DNA of 64,000 bases, taken from contig NZ_JADWPD010000008.1 in NCBI RefSeq assembly GCF_017308975.1, positions 124,001 through 188,000 on the forward strand. Direction: 5' to 3'. How positions within the stretch are numbered: the stretch's first letter is position 1; every line of letters begins with the position of its first letter. This stretch comes from Amycolatopsis sp. MtRt-6 (GTDB lineage Bacteria > Actinomycetota > Actinomycetes > Mycobacteriales > Pseudonocardiaceae). This document shows positions 55,634-64,000 of this stretch, piece after piece. The position numbers and the translations under genes are program-made. The notes beneath the pieces were generated by a model. It saw only the letters and a program-made list of their open reading frames with translations. It made no database searches and was not told the DNA's origin.

Positions 55634-57058
55634 TCACGGTTTGCGCAGCACGGCGCAGAACATCGCGTCCGTGCCGTGGCGGTGCGGCCACAGCTGGACG
55701 TACGGCCCGTCACCGAGCTCCGGGACGCCGGGGAAGTACTCGCGCGCGTCGAGCACCTCGGCCTTCAGCCGCCGCGCCGTCTCCGCGAAGACGCCTTCGG
55801 TTTCGGCCAGGTGCGGCGAGCAGACGACGTAGGTCAGCGCGCCGCCGGGCCGCAGCAGCTCGTAGGCCGCGGTGATCAGCTCGCCCTGCAGCTTCGTCAG
55901 GTCCGCGACGTCGGACGGCTGCCGCCGCCAGCGCGCCTCCGGCCGCCGCCGCAGCGCGCCGAGGCCGCTGCACGGCGCGTCGACGAGGATCCGGTCGTAC
56001 CCCGGCTCCAGGCCGCTCTCGCGCCCGTCGGCGACGCGCACCTTCACCGGCAGCCCGCTCGTGGCCTTCTCGACGAGCTTCGCGCGGTGGGGCGCCTTCT
56101 CCACGGCGTCGACGGTCGCCCCGCTCAACGCCGCCAGCGCGCCGAGCAGCGCGGCCTTGCCGCCGGGGCCGGCGCACAGGTCGAGCCAGCGCTCGTCCGA
56201 GCCGTCGAGCGGCACCTTCGTCGCGGCGACCGCGCACAGCTGGCTGCCCTCGTCCTGGACCGCGGCCAGCCGCTCGCGGACCGGCTCGGCGTCCGCCGGG
56301 TCGCCGGCGCCGGCGGGCAGGCGCACGCCGTACGGGGAGTACGGCGCCGGGTCGCCGCCGGTGATCGCGGCGAGCTCGTCGGCGCTGATCTCACCGGGCC
56401 GCGCGACGAGGTGGACCTCGGGGCGCGCGTCGTCGGCTTCCAGCGCGGCCTTGAGACCGGCGCCCTTGTCACCCAGCGCTTCGGCGAACGAGCGGGCGAT
56501 CCAGCGCGGGTGCGCGGTGCGCAGCGCGTAGGCGCCGATCGGGTCGGCCGCCTCGTCCGGCGCCAGCTCGTCGAGCCACGCCGCTTCGTCCTTTTCGGAC
56601 ACCTTGCGCATGATCGCGTTCGCGAAACCCGTGGCCCACGAACCGGCTTCGGCGCGCACGAGGTCCACAGTGGACGTCACGGCGGCGTGCTCGGGGATGC
56701 GCGTGCGCAGCAGCTGGTAGACGCCGAGGCGCAGCGCGTCGAGCACCGCCGGGTCGGTCTGCTTGAGCGGCCGCTCGGCGCAGGCCTCGATGACGGCGTC
56801 GAGCAGGCCCTGCGCCCGCGACGCGCCGTACGCGAGCTCGGTGGCCAGCGCGGCGTCCCGGCCGGTGATCCGCCGTTCGCGCAGCAGGTCCGGCAGGACG
56901 AGGTTGGCGTACGCGTCCTTCGTCCGGACGGCCGCGAGGACGTCGAACGCGGCCTGCCGGGCGGGGTCCACCTCCGGCGGGCGGCGCGGCCCTTCCTTGC
57001 GCGGTGCCGGGCGGCCCCGCTGCGGCCGTGACGGACGTCGTTCCCTGTGGTCGTTCAC
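55634..57058 (-). CDS. rsmB: 16S rRNA (cytosine-967-C5) methyltransferase RsmB
   Basis: This 474-residue enzyme has an N-terminal basic tail, a NusB-like RNA-binding domain ([28 protein letters not shown], about residues 30-160) and a C-terminal SAM-dependent methyltransferase. The SAM site is [17 protein letters not shown], and the catalytic cysteines are in [18 protein letters not shown] and [18 protein letters not shown] at 57058 overlaps the fmt stop (GTGA). This fmt-rsmB order is widely conserved. Confidence 0.94.
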   Translation of the reverse strand: MNDHRERRPSRPQRGRPAPRKEGPRRPPEVDPARQAAFDVLAAVRTKDAYANLVLPDLLRERRITGRDAALATELAYGASRAQGLLDAVIEACAERPLKQTDPAVLDALRLGVYQLLRTRIPEHAAVTSTVDLVRAEAGSWATGFANAIMRKVSEKDEAAWLDELAPDEAADPIGAYALRTAHPRWIARSFAEALGDKGAGLKAALEADDARPEVHLVARPGEISADELAAITGGDPAPYSPYGVRLPAGAGDPADAEPVRERLAAVQDEGSQLCAVAATKVPLDGSDERWLDLCAGPGGKAALLGALAALSGATVDAVEKAPHRAKLVEKATSGLPVKVRVADGRESGLEPGYDRILVDAPCSGLGALRRRPEARWRRQPSDVADLTKLQGELITAAYELLRPGGALTYVVCSPHLAETEGVFAETARRLKAEVLDAREYFPGVPELGDGPYVQLWPHRHGTDAMFCAVLRKP

Positions 57059-57981
57059 CGGAGGCGCTCTCCCTGGTCGATCCTTGTTCCGCGCGCCCAG
57101 TCGGTGGCCGCCATCCGTTTCTTGCCGGGTGCCTGGACTTCGCCGAGCCGCAGCGGCTTCGTCGCCGTCCCGACCAGCACCCGTTTGCGTTCGACCACGA
57201 TCTCGCCCGGCGGCGGGCCGGGTTCGTCGAGCACCGTGACCGGGCCGAGCTTGAGGCGTTCCCCGCGGAACTCCGCCCACGCGCCCGGGTCGGGGCTGAC
57301 CGACCGGATCTGCCGGTCGACCGCCGACGCCGGGTCGGCGAAGGACACCCGCGCGTCGTCGACGGTCACCTTCGGCGCGTAGCTGACGCCTTCGGCGGGC
57401 TGTTCGCGCGCGACGAGGCTGCCGTCGGCCAGACCGTCCATGGTGGACAGCAGCAGCTTGGCCCCGGACTCCGCGAGCCGTCCGAGCAGCGCGCCGGCGG
57501 TGTCGGTGGCCCCGATCGCCTCGGTGACGACGCCGTAGACGGGGCCGGCGTCGAGTTCCTTGACGATCCGGAAGGTCGAGGCGCCGGTGATCTCGTCGCC
57601 GGCGCGGATCGCGGCCTGCACGGGCGCGGCGCCCCGCCACGCGGGCAGCAGCGAGAAGTGCAGGTTCACCCAGCCCAGCCGCGGGATGTCGAGGGCGGCC
57701 TGCGGCAGCAGGGCCCCGTAGGCGACGACCGGGCAGGCATCGGGCGCGAGCTCGGCAAGCCGCGCGAGGAAGGCCGGATCACCGGCGCGGGCCGGCGTCA
57801 GGACCTCGATGCCGTGTTCGTCGGCAAGGGCACCGACGGGCGACCGGACAACGCGCCGGCCGCGCCCGGCCTGCGCATCGGGCCGCGTGACGACGGCAAC
57901 GACCTCGTGCCGCCCGGAATCGAGCAGGGCGCGCAGGGCGGGAACCGCCGGGTCGGGAGTGCCGGCGAAGACGAGCTTCAT
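57055..57981 (-). CDS. fmt: methionyl-tRNA formyltransferase
   Basis: This 308-residue enzyme formylates initiator methionyl-tRNA. The N-terminal formyltransferase domain has [18 protein letters not shown], the active-site segment [24 protein letters not shown] (Asn, His), and [17 protein letters not shown]; a C-terminal OB-like domain follows. ATG at 57981 is preceded by a G-rich ribosome site, and a TAGACT hexamer at 58034-58039 may be its -10. It heads fmt-rsmB-flavoprotein. Confidence 0.95.
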   Translation of the reverse strand: MKLVFAGTPDPAVPALRALLDSGRHEVVAVVTRPDAQAGRGRRVVRSPVGALADEHGIEVLTPARAGDPAFLARLAELAPDACPVVAYGALLPQAALDIPRLGWVNLHFSLLPAWRGAAPVQAAIRAGDEITGASTFRIVKELDAGPVYGVVTEAIGATDTAGALLGRLAESGAKLLLSTMDGLADGSLVAREQPAEGVSYAPKVTVDDARVSFADPASAVDRQIRSVSPDPGAWAEFRGERLKLGPVTVLDEPGPPPGEIVVERKRVLVGTATKPLRLGEVQAPGKKRMAATDWARGTRIDQGERLR

Positions 57982-58390
57982 CGACCCACCCCCGGCGGAA
58001 GCAGGGTTTCAGGTGGCTGGAACATCGAGCCCGAGTCTAGAAGGCGGCCGCCGGCCGGGCGCGCCAGTGCCCCGATGTGCCGATCGGCCGCTCGGCCGGG
58101 CTGCTCTGCCGGGGTTTTCCCGCCGGCCCGAACGCCGGATTGTTCAACGGCCGTCAGACCGCGTCAAGGCGGGAAAGCGTGCCTTGACCCGGCCTGCCGG
58201 CCGCTGATGCGGCTGCGTATCGGGTCGGCAGGGGGGGGTGTGGCCGAGCGTGGGCTTTGTTCGGGCCGGTTGTGCCTGCGTGGGGCCTCGCGGAACTCCC
58301 GGCCGGCGCCCCGGTGTCGCGAATGACTCATTGGGGACGTCTGAGGTCTCGGATGAGTCATTCGCGACGTGCGCGGGCGACGTCTCCCAC
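57982..58390. other. intergenic region with a palindromic element
   Basis: This 409-base gap between fmt and the gamma-glutamyltransferase gene has no convincing coding frame. It holds a candidate fmt promoter (TAGACT), a run of eight G near 58230, and a perfect 16-bp inverted repeat at its right end. Confidence 0.45.
58316..58368. repeat. inverted repeat with 16-bp arms
   Basis: Arms GTCGCGAATGACTCAT (58316-58331) and ATGAGTCATTCGCGAC (58353-58368) are perfect complements across a 21-base spacer. It lies 22 bases past the stop of the gamma-glutamyltransferase gene and may end its transcript. Confidence 0.8.
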
Positions 58391-60196
58391 CTACCAGTTC
58401 GCCGGCCACACCACCTGCGCCGCGCCGCTCCCTCGCCGCACCGGTTCCGCCGCCGCCAGCCAGCGGCCGTCGCGTAGGCGCTCCACTCCGGTTGCCGCGC
58501 CGATCTCCGCCGGGGTTGTCGAGAAGCCCTGGCCGCGGGCCTTCAGGTCCGCCACCAGCTTCCCCTGGTCCTGGTCGAGGAATGCCTGCTCCACCTGGGC
58601 CGCCGCCGAGTTGCGCTGGGATGCCCGGGGTGCCGCGATCGCCTCGTCCAGGGACAAGCCGCGGTCGAGGCGGCCGAGGATCACCTGGAGCACCGTCGTG
58701 ATGATCGACGCTCCGCCCGGCGACCCCGTCGCGAAGAACGGGCGGCCGTGGTCGAGGACGATCGTCGGGGCCATCGACGAACGCGGGCGCTTGCCCGGGC
58801 CCGGCAGGTTCGGGTCCGGCACGCCCGGCGTCACCGGCGTGAACGAGAAGTCCGTCAGCTCGTTGTTCAGCAGGAACCCGCGGCCCGGCACCACGATGCC
58901 GCTGCCACCTTCCTGCTCGATCGTCAACGTGTACGCGACGACGTTGCCCCACTTGTCCGCGACCGTCAGGTGCGTCGTGTTCTCCCCTTCGTACGGTGTC
59001 GGCGCCGCGGTCGCGCCCGCGGTGCACGAGGCCGGATGCCGCGGGTCGGCCGGGGCCACCGGGCTGGTCGCCGCCTTGTCCTTCGAGATCAGGCAGGCCC
59101 GCGAGTCGGCGAACCGCTGGCTCAGCAGCTCGCGCGCCGGGACGTCGACGAACGCCGGGTCGCCGATCCAGCGGTTGCGGTCGGCGAAGGCGAAGCGGGT
59201 CGACTCCAGGAAGTACTGCAGGTAGTCAGCCTTGCTCGCGCCCTTGAGGTCGAAGTTCTCGAGGATGTTGAGCGCTTCGCCGACCGTCAGCCCGCCCGAC
59301 GACGGCGCCGGCATGCCGTAGACGTCGAGCCCCTGGTACGTCGTGTGCGTCGGACGGCGCTCGATCACGTCGTAGGCGGCCAGGTCGCCGGCGGTCAGCT
59401 TGCCGGGCCGGACGTTCAGCGTCGAAGCCGGGTCGACCGGCGGTTTCTGCACCGTCTTGACGATGTCCGCGCCGATCGGGCCGTGGTACAGCACGTCGAC
59501 GCCGTTGCGCTCGAGCTGCGCGTACGTCGCGGCCAGATCCGGGTTCTTGAAGACGGTCCCGGGCGCGGGCGGCGCGCCGCCCGGCAGGTACAGCGACCGC
59601 GTCGACGGGAACGCCGAGAAGCGCGCGGCGTTGTTCGCGATCTGCGTCTGGAACGTCTGGTCGACGACGAAGCCGTCACGCGCGAGCTTCTCCGCGGGCT
59701 TCAGCGTCTTCGCCAGCGACCGGGTGCCCCACTTGCGCAGCGCCTCGGCCCAGGTCGCGGGCGTGCCGGGCACGCCGACGCTCAGGCCACTGGTGACGGC
59801 GTCGGCGAACGGGAGGGGCTTGCCGTTCTCGACGAAGAGGTTCTCGTCGGCGGTCTTCGGCGCGGTCTCGCGGCCGTCGAGGGTGTGCACGCGGCGGGTC
59901 TTGGCGTCGTAGTAGACGAAGAACCCGCCGCCGCCGATGCCGGCGGAGAACGGGTCGGTGACGCCGAGCGCGGCGGCGACCGCGACGGCCGCGTCGACGG
60001 CGTTCCCGCCCTCGCGCAGCACCCGGGTGCCGATCGCGGTGGCATCGGCGTCGATGCTGGCCACGGCACCCCCGAAGCCGACGGCGACCGGCGACTTCGG
60101 TGTGGGCGTGGCGGCGGTGGCGGGCGCCGCGACACCGGCGGTGAGCACGGCGGCAACGGCCAGGACGAGCGTGGTGCGGCTCCTGTGCGCGGGCAT
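58391..60196 (-). CDS. ggt: gamma-glutamyltransferase
   Basis: This 601-residue secreted enzyme of the Ntn-hydrolase fold cleaves gamma-glutamyl bonds of glutathione and related compounds. It has a signal peptide (TLVLAVAAVLTAGVAAPATA). The autoprocessing site is the threonine in GENTTHLTVAD near residue 400, which becomes the N-terminal nucleophile of the small subunit. The small subunit also has GSPGGASIITTVLQVI. GGNAVDAAVAVAAALGVTDPFSAGIGGGGF lies in the large subunit. ATG at 60196. It stands alone. In an actinomycete that uses mycothiol its natural substrate may not be glutathione. Confidence 0.93.
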   Translation of the reverse strand: MPAHRSRTTLVLAVAAVLTAGVAAPATAATPTPKSPVAVGFGGAVASIDADATAIGTRVLREGGNAVDAAVAVAAALGVTDPFSAGIGGGGFFVYYDAKTRRVHTLDGRETAPKTADENLFVENGKPLPFADAVTSGLSVGVPGTPATWAEALRKWGTRSLAKTLKPAEKLARDGFVVDQTFQTQIANNAARFSAFPSTRSLYLPGGAPPAPGTVFKNPDLAATYAQLERNGVDVLYHGPIGADIVKTVQKPPVDPASTLNVRPGKLTAGDLAAYDVIERRPTHTTYQGLDVYGMPAPSSGGLTVGEALNILENFDLKGASKADYLQYFLESTRFAFADRNRWIGDPAFVDVPARELLSQRFADSRACLISKDKAATSPVAPADPRHPASCTAGATAAPTPYEGENTTHLTVADKWGNVVAYTLTIEQEGGSGIVVPGRGFLLNNELTDFSFTPVTPGVPDPNLPGPGKRPRSSMAPTIVLDHGRPFFATGSPGGASIITTVLQVILGRLDRGLSLDEAIAAPRASQRNSAAAQVEQAFLDQDQGKLVADLKARGQGFSTTPAEIGAATGVERLRDGRWLAAAEPVRRGSGAAQVVWPANW

Positions 60197-60363
60197 GCGG
60201 GCGAGTCTGCCCCTTGGTCAAGACGGCTTCAAGACGCCAACCGACTTTTGCCCGGATAGCGGACCGAACCACGCGGGTGGGCGGGCCGGCTTCGGAGCGA
60301 GCGGGCCGGGGTTGCGGCCAGAGCGCCGGCTACCCGGCCCCACCAGTCCGGACCGCCCCGGCC

Positions 60364-60548
60364 TCACCCGTCACCGCCCGCCTTGCGCAGCCGGATGGCC
60401 AGGCCGCCCACCACCCGACGCTCGCCCGTCACCCGCCCGCCTTGCGCAGCCGGATGGCCAGGCCGCCCACCACCCGACGCTCGCCCGTCACCCGCCCGCC
60501 TTGCGCAGCCGGATGGCCAGGCCGCCGACCACCCGGCGCTCGCCCGTC
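60364..60548 (-). repeat. 59-bp tandem triplication of a gene 3' end
   Basis: Three copies of a 59-base unit lie end to end. The first (minus-strand sense) is the last 20 codons of the metallopeptidase gene. Each later copy repeats those codons and the stop as a mini-frame GTG...TGA that overlaps the previous stop as GTGA. Copies are almost identical; the last lacks one base and ends a few codons later. Confidence 0.85.
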
Positions 60549-62608
60549 ACCTCCCGGTGCACCAGGTCGACCGTCCCCGCCCGGCCCTCCAGGCCACGGG
60601 CGCGCACCGCCAGCGCCAAGCTGAGCGGCCCGCCACTCGCGGGAACGTGGACCGTCGCCCGGCGGCCCGGTGGGAACGCGACCACGTGCCGCCCGGCCTC
60701 GCCCGCCGCAGGCTCCGCGCCCGGGATCTTCAGGGCCGGCCGATGGACGAGAACCGCCTCGAGTGCTTCCGCGCCCTCCGGCCGGCGCAGTTCCAGCAGC
60801 GCTCCTCCCGCGGGGACCACGTCCCGGAAGAGCGTGAACGGCAGGCGCCACCACCGGTCCGGCGCCAGGTCCACCACGGTGAGGTTCTTCTGCGCGAGGC
60901 CGCCGTGGTCCGCCGTGTGGGCCCCGGCCGGTGGGTGGCCGCCGCGGGAATGCACCGATGCCAGCCAGCACGGGTGGCTGCCCGGCGGCGGTACCAGGTG
61001 ACGCGGCCACCGGGCCCGCACCACGGTGTCGGCGCCCGGGGCGAGGTCGAAGCCGGCGACCGCCGCGACGCACGGCAGCCAGTCGGCCGGGTAGCCGAAC
61101 TCCGTGCCCGCGAAGCCCTTGATCGCGAACGTGACGACGAAGTGCCGGCACTCGCCCGGGCCGCGGTTGCGCACCCGGGCGTGGAACCAGTTGTCCTGGC
61201 CGAATTCGGGCTCCTGATGGGTGGTTCCGCCGTCGTCCGCGTGGCGGATCCACAGATCGGGCGAATCCCAGAACCGCCCGTCGCCCGGGTCGTCGCGCAG
61301 CCACAGCTCGGGCGGCTGCGCCGGGTCCTCGTGGCCGTAGACGAACCGGTGGAACGCGTCCACCAGCTCCGGGCGGCCGCTGACCGCCACCAGGTGGGCT
61401 TCGAGCGCCGCGGTCGTCGTGGGGCGGTGCCGGCTGCCGCGGTAGAAGCCGGCCATCGCCGCCCGCAGTGGTGCGCTCCCCATGATCGACGCCACGCCGC
61501 GGAACACCCGCTCCCCGAGGGTGTAGGCGGTGCCGGGCGTTCGCCGGCCCCACGGGTTCCGGTCGCACAGCGTCACCGGCGGATCGGTGAAGTCGAACGG
61601 CTCGGTGCCGGCCGACCCGTTGTCGTGGTACACCGTCCAGGCTTCGTCGAGCCAGCCGTCGGCCTGGCTCGCCGGCCGCATCGCGCGGCCCCACCAGCTG
61701 TGGTGCGCTTCGTGCCGCAGCGGGCCCGGCGCGGACGTCGTCCCGCCGTCGTACTCCATCCCGCCCTGGTCGAGGTAGACGACGAACCGGTTGCCGTGGG
61801 CGTACGGGCCGATCGCCGTCTCGTTCGCGACGAGCCAGGCCGACACCTTCGCGAGCTCGGCGGCGAGATCCGCCGCTCCACCGGCCGGCTGCCAGCCGTC
61901 GACGGCGACCGGGCCGGTCGTGGGCAGCACCGCGGTCGTCGTCGCGTGCGTGAGACCCGCCGCCGTCCGCAGCTCCACCAGCGGCGACAACGCCGTCGAC
62001 GTGGCCGGGAAGTCGAGCCGCCACGCGTTGCCGCCGAGCGCGGTGACCGTCGCGTTGCTGACCACCTGGTGCGCCACGGCCGTCCCGGTGACCCGCAGGG
62101 TGAGCCGGAGGGAGAACTGGTCGAACGCCAGGTTCGCCGGGACCCACGCCTCCAGGTACCGGGCGGGGTGCAGGTCGGTGAAGCCGAAGCTGAGCCGGAC
62201 CGAAGGGCCCGCCGCGTAGGTGAGCCGGGGCGGGTAGCTGCCGCCGGCCGGGGACTGCGGCAGCCCGACCGCGTAGTCGACCTCGAGGGTGTGCGTGGTG
62301 TTCGCGGGCACGGTCGCCGCGAGCACCCGCATCTCCGTGCCGGGGCCGCCGCCGAGATCCCGGTGCGGCGCGGCGGTCACGGCCAGCGCCGCGCCGTCGA
62401 GACGCAGCCCGGTGACCGGCTGCCGGAGGTCGAACACCGGGCTGCCCGCCACCGGCCCGCTCACGAACCGCACGGACGCGGTCCCGGTCGCCGTCGCGGC
62501 GCCGGCGTCCAGCGTGATCGTCGCGTCGACGTGCTGGATGTCGATCGGCACCGCCGGCCCGCCCGGGAGCGCGACCGGTGCCGGCGCCAGGTCGAAGTTG
62601 GTCGCCAT
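60488..62608 (-). CDS. M1-like zinc metallopeptidase family protein
   Basis: This 706-residue protein has the M1 aminopeptidase signature HExxH-18-E: HEAHHSWWGRAM with His299, Glu300, His303, and Glu322 in WLDEAWTVYHDN. Upstream is GGMEYDGG, similar to the GAMEN substrate motif but altered. The N-terminal 190 residues form a beta-rich domain like the M1 N-domain, and the C-terminal third is beta-rich (NWFHARVRNRGPGECRHF, an immunoglobulin-like fold). No signal peptide is seen. ATG at 62608 follows GGAGG. It lies 48 bases after another metallopeptidase-like gene, probably in one operon. Its 3' end is triplicated. Confidence 0.82.
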   Translation of the reverse strand: MATNFDLAPAPVALPGGPAVPIDIQHVDATITLDAGAATATGTASVRFVSGPVAGSPVFDLRQPVTGLRLDGAALAVTAAPHRDLGGGPGTEMRVLAATVPANTTHTLEVDYAVGLPQSPAGGSYPPRLTYAAGPSVRLSFGFTDLHPARYLEAWVPANLAFDQFSLRLTLRVTGTAVAHQVVSNATVTALGGNAWRLDFPATSTALSPLVELRTAAGLTHATTTAVLPTTGPVAVDGWQPAGGAADLAAELAKVSAWLVANETAIGPYAHGNRFVVYLDQGGMEYDGGTTSAPGPLRHEAHHSWWGRAMRPASQADGWLDEAWTVYHDNGSAGTEPFDFTDPPVTLCDRNPWGRRTPGTAYTLGERVFRGVASIMGSAPLRAAMAGFYRGSRHRPTTTAALEAHLVAVSGRPELVDAFHRFVYGHEDPAQPPELWLRDDPGDGRFWDSPDLWIRHADDGGTTHQEPEFGQDNWFHARVRNRGPGECRHFVVTFAIKGFAGTEFGYPADWLPCVAAVAGFDLAPGADTVVRARWPRHLVPPPGSHPCWLASVHSRGGHPPAGAHTADHGGLAQKNLTVVDLAPDRWWRLPFTLFRDVVPAGGALLELRRPEGAEALEAVLVHRPALKIPGAEPAAGEAGRHVVAFPPGRRATVHVPASGGPLSLALAVRARGLEGRAGTVDLVHREVTGERRVVGGLAIRLRKAGG

Positions 62609-62656
62609 CACTACCTCCGGGGCCGGTGCCCGCGAGGCGGGCACCGGCGAGTTCGG

Positions 62657-64000
62657 TCACTGCGCATCGGGCAGGATTCCGGAATATCCGCGCAGGGCCT
62701 TGACGCCCGGCGCCGCGCCGTCGCCGGCACCGTCGCCGGCGGCCATGATGCCGCGCAACCGGTCGACGGCGTCACCCAGGTGGTAGGCGCCGCCGCCGAG
62801 CGCCACCCACTTGCCGACCTCCGGGTGCAGCAGGGCCGCCGCCGCGGCGTTCTCGGTGTCCGAGGCCGGGTAGTTCACGAACACCGGCGTCTCGCCGCGC
62901 ACGGTCATCGGTGTGCCGGCGACCGTCCAGTCGACCCGGACCTCGACGGTGTAGCGCCCCGGCCGTTCGAACGCGAACCCGTTGCCGGACCAGAACACCC
63001 GGGCCTCGGCGGTCAGCGTCCCGCCGGCCTCGAGCGGCGCGATCCGGCTGCGCTCGCAGTCGATGACGAACGGCGTCATCTCGCGACGGCGGCCCGCGGC
63101 GTCGATCACCGTGATCTTGGCGTACGTCGACTCCGCGGTCACCTCGCTCGGCACGGCCGCGTCCGCGCCGCCGGTGTTGGCCAGCGTCCACCGCAGCTGC
63201 ACCGGCTCGCCCAGCTCGACCCGGTCGTCAGTGGCGCTCACCCGCAGGGTCAGCAGCTCCGGCCCGACCTCGAGCCGGTCGGCCGACGGCACCGGGGTCA
63301 TCGCCCAGGACGCGAACGTGTGCCCGCCGGGGCGCACCACCGGGTCCGGGAAGTGCGCGAGGTGGTGCCGGACGTTGGCGTTCACCTTCAGCTTGATGTC
63401 GTCCGGGAAGACGCCGGGGTCGCCGGGGGCGGCGAGCACGTCGGCCACGCTCGGCGTGGTCGTCATGATCGAGTTGTCCGCGCCGCCCTCCTGCTCCTGG
63501 TGGATCTGGTTGAAGCCGTGCACGACCTCGTGCGACGCGCTGCGGAGGAACGCCCGGGGCACCGTGCGCTGCGTCTGGTTCGCCGCGGCGCCGAAGTTGA
63601 CCGAATCGGCGACCGGGTAGCCGTCGTCGGAGTAGCTGACCACGCCCTCGCGGGGCACGGTGATCGAGTCGTACATCTTGCCGCGGGAGCAGGGCATCTT
63701 CCCGGGGACGACCATCACGTGCATCCGCCAGTCGGCGTCGAGGTCGGTACCGGCCTTGCGGACCGACTGCATCAGCGCGTGCAGGTCGGCGTCGCTCCAG
63801 CAGGCCTTGTGGTTGGCCACCGTCGCGGGCTTCGGGATGTCCTTCTGGTCGTAGACGACCGTGGCCGCCCAGCCCGCCGAGGCCATCATCGTCTTGAAGC
63901 TCTCGGTACCGGCCGCGCCGAGCGCGGGCACCGGCTGCGGCGACACCGCGTCGACCAGCGTGTCGATCTCGATGGTGCACCGCCGCAACGATGCCGAGAC
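62657..64000 (-). CDS. putative zinc metallopeptidase (5' end outside window)
   Basis: The reading frame is open to the right edge, so the start is not seen; the visible 447 residues contain ASHEVVHGFNQIHQEQEGGADNSIM, with the zinc motif HEVVH and a downstream glutamate-rich stretch. The N-terminal part (CTIEIDTLVDAVSP...KTMMASAGWAATVVYDQKDIP, DLHALMQSVRKAG) precedes it; after it comes an Ig-like beta domain (LRVSATDDRVELGEPVQLRWTLANTGG...) and a Gly/Ala-rich end. I do not recognise a named peptidase family. It is directly upstream of the M1-like gene and may act with it. Confidence 0.7.
   Translation of the reverse strand, partial: VSASLRRCTIEIDTLVDAVSPQPVPALGAAGTESFKTMMASAGWAATVVYDQKDIPKPATVANHKACWSDADLHALMQSVRKAGTDLDADWRMHVMVVPGKMPCSRGKMYDSITVPREGVVSYSDDGYPVADSVNFGAAANQTQRTVPRAFLRSASHEVVHGFNQIHQEQEGGADNSIMTTTPSVADVLAAPGDPGVFPDDIKLKVNANVRHHLAHFPDPVVRPGGHTFASWAMTPVPSADRLEVGPELLTLRVSATDDRVELGEPVQLRWTLANTGGADAAVPSEVTAESTYAKITVIDAAGRRREMTPFVIDCERSRIAPLEAGGTLTAEARVFWSGNGFAFERPGRYTVEVRVDWTVAGTPMTVRGETPVFVNYPASDTENAAAAALLHPEVGKWVALGGGAYHLGDAVDRLRGIMAAGDGAGDGAAPGVKALRGYSGILPDAQ

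Noticed and set aside
60364..60548. A CRISPR array or a separate small gene family
   Set aside because: It is a direct tandem duplication of the neighbouring gene's own 3' end with no spacers.

Overview
The window is very GC-rich DNA, with G or C at most third codon positions, frequent GTG starts and many GTGA/ATGA stop-start overlaps. It is chromosomal DNA of a high-GC actinomycete. The gene set (RbpA, WhiA, OpcA, HelD/HelR-type RNA polymerase motor, F420-type oxidoreductases, glucosyl-3-phosphoglycerate synthase) and the order ctaB / tkt-tal-pgi-zwf-opcA-pgl / gap-pgk-tpiA-secG / uvrC-rapZ-yvcK-whiA / fmt-rsmB...rpe-ribE-ribBA-ribH fit the order Pseudonocardiales. Amycolatopsis is my best guess, from memory of its gene order and palindromic intergenic repeats, not from any search.

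Layout. 1-6.5 kb: a cut-off ATP-grasp gene and a small coupled gene, quinone reductase, then a minus-strand run ctaB - membrane-anchored protein - HelR/HelD - FKBP lipoprotein. 6.8-14.9 kb: a tightly packed pentose phosphate operon (tkt, tal, pgi, zwf, opcA, pgl) closed by a perfect hairpin. 15-18 kb: an unrecognised membrane-anchored protein and an orphan histidine kinase. 18.2-22.2 kb: rbpA, then secG preceded by the glycolytic operon gap-pgk-tpiA. 22.7-41.6 kb: a block of accessory genes lying exactly between gap and whiA, two groups I expect to be neighbours. It holds a winged-helix protein, a LysE exporter, an ArsR regulator with a decayed NTF2/SnoaL-like partner, an F420-type oxidoreductase, a three-gene SMC/kleisin/winged-helix (MksBEF-like) operon, a PPOX protein, a divergent HemF-like protein, a secreted multidomain PQQ-type sugar dehydrogenase, TetR/sterol desaturase, GpgS and small unknowns. 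41.6-46.5 kb: uvrC-rapZ-yvcK-whiA. 46.7-51.9 kb: trypsin-like protease, exonuclease III, and rpe-ribE-ribBA-ribH-PH-domain protein. 52-58 kb: a two-component system, a class C serine hydrolase, and fmt-rsmB-flavoprotein. 58.4-64 kb: gamma-glutamyltransferase and two adjacent zinc-metallopeptidase-like proteins, the second cut by the window edge.

How it works together. Most of the window is central metabolism and housekeeping: the oxidative and non-oxidative pentose phosphate routes plus triose glycolysis feed ribulose-5-phosphate (Rpe) into the adjoining riboflavin genes, whose flavins serve the many flavin- and F420-type oxidoreductases nearby. The most interesting part is the 26.0-32.8 kb operon. 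It encodes a 1485-residue SMC-like ATPase with Walker A and ABC signature but Asn in place of the Walker B catalytic Glu, a kleisin-like and a winged-helix subunit, and no TOPRIM nuclease of the kind found in Wadjet/MksBEFG plasmid-defence systems. Several intergenic palindromes, a 21-bp tandem array, a 29-nt element present at two distant loci, and a triplicated gene 3' end add unexplained sequence structure.
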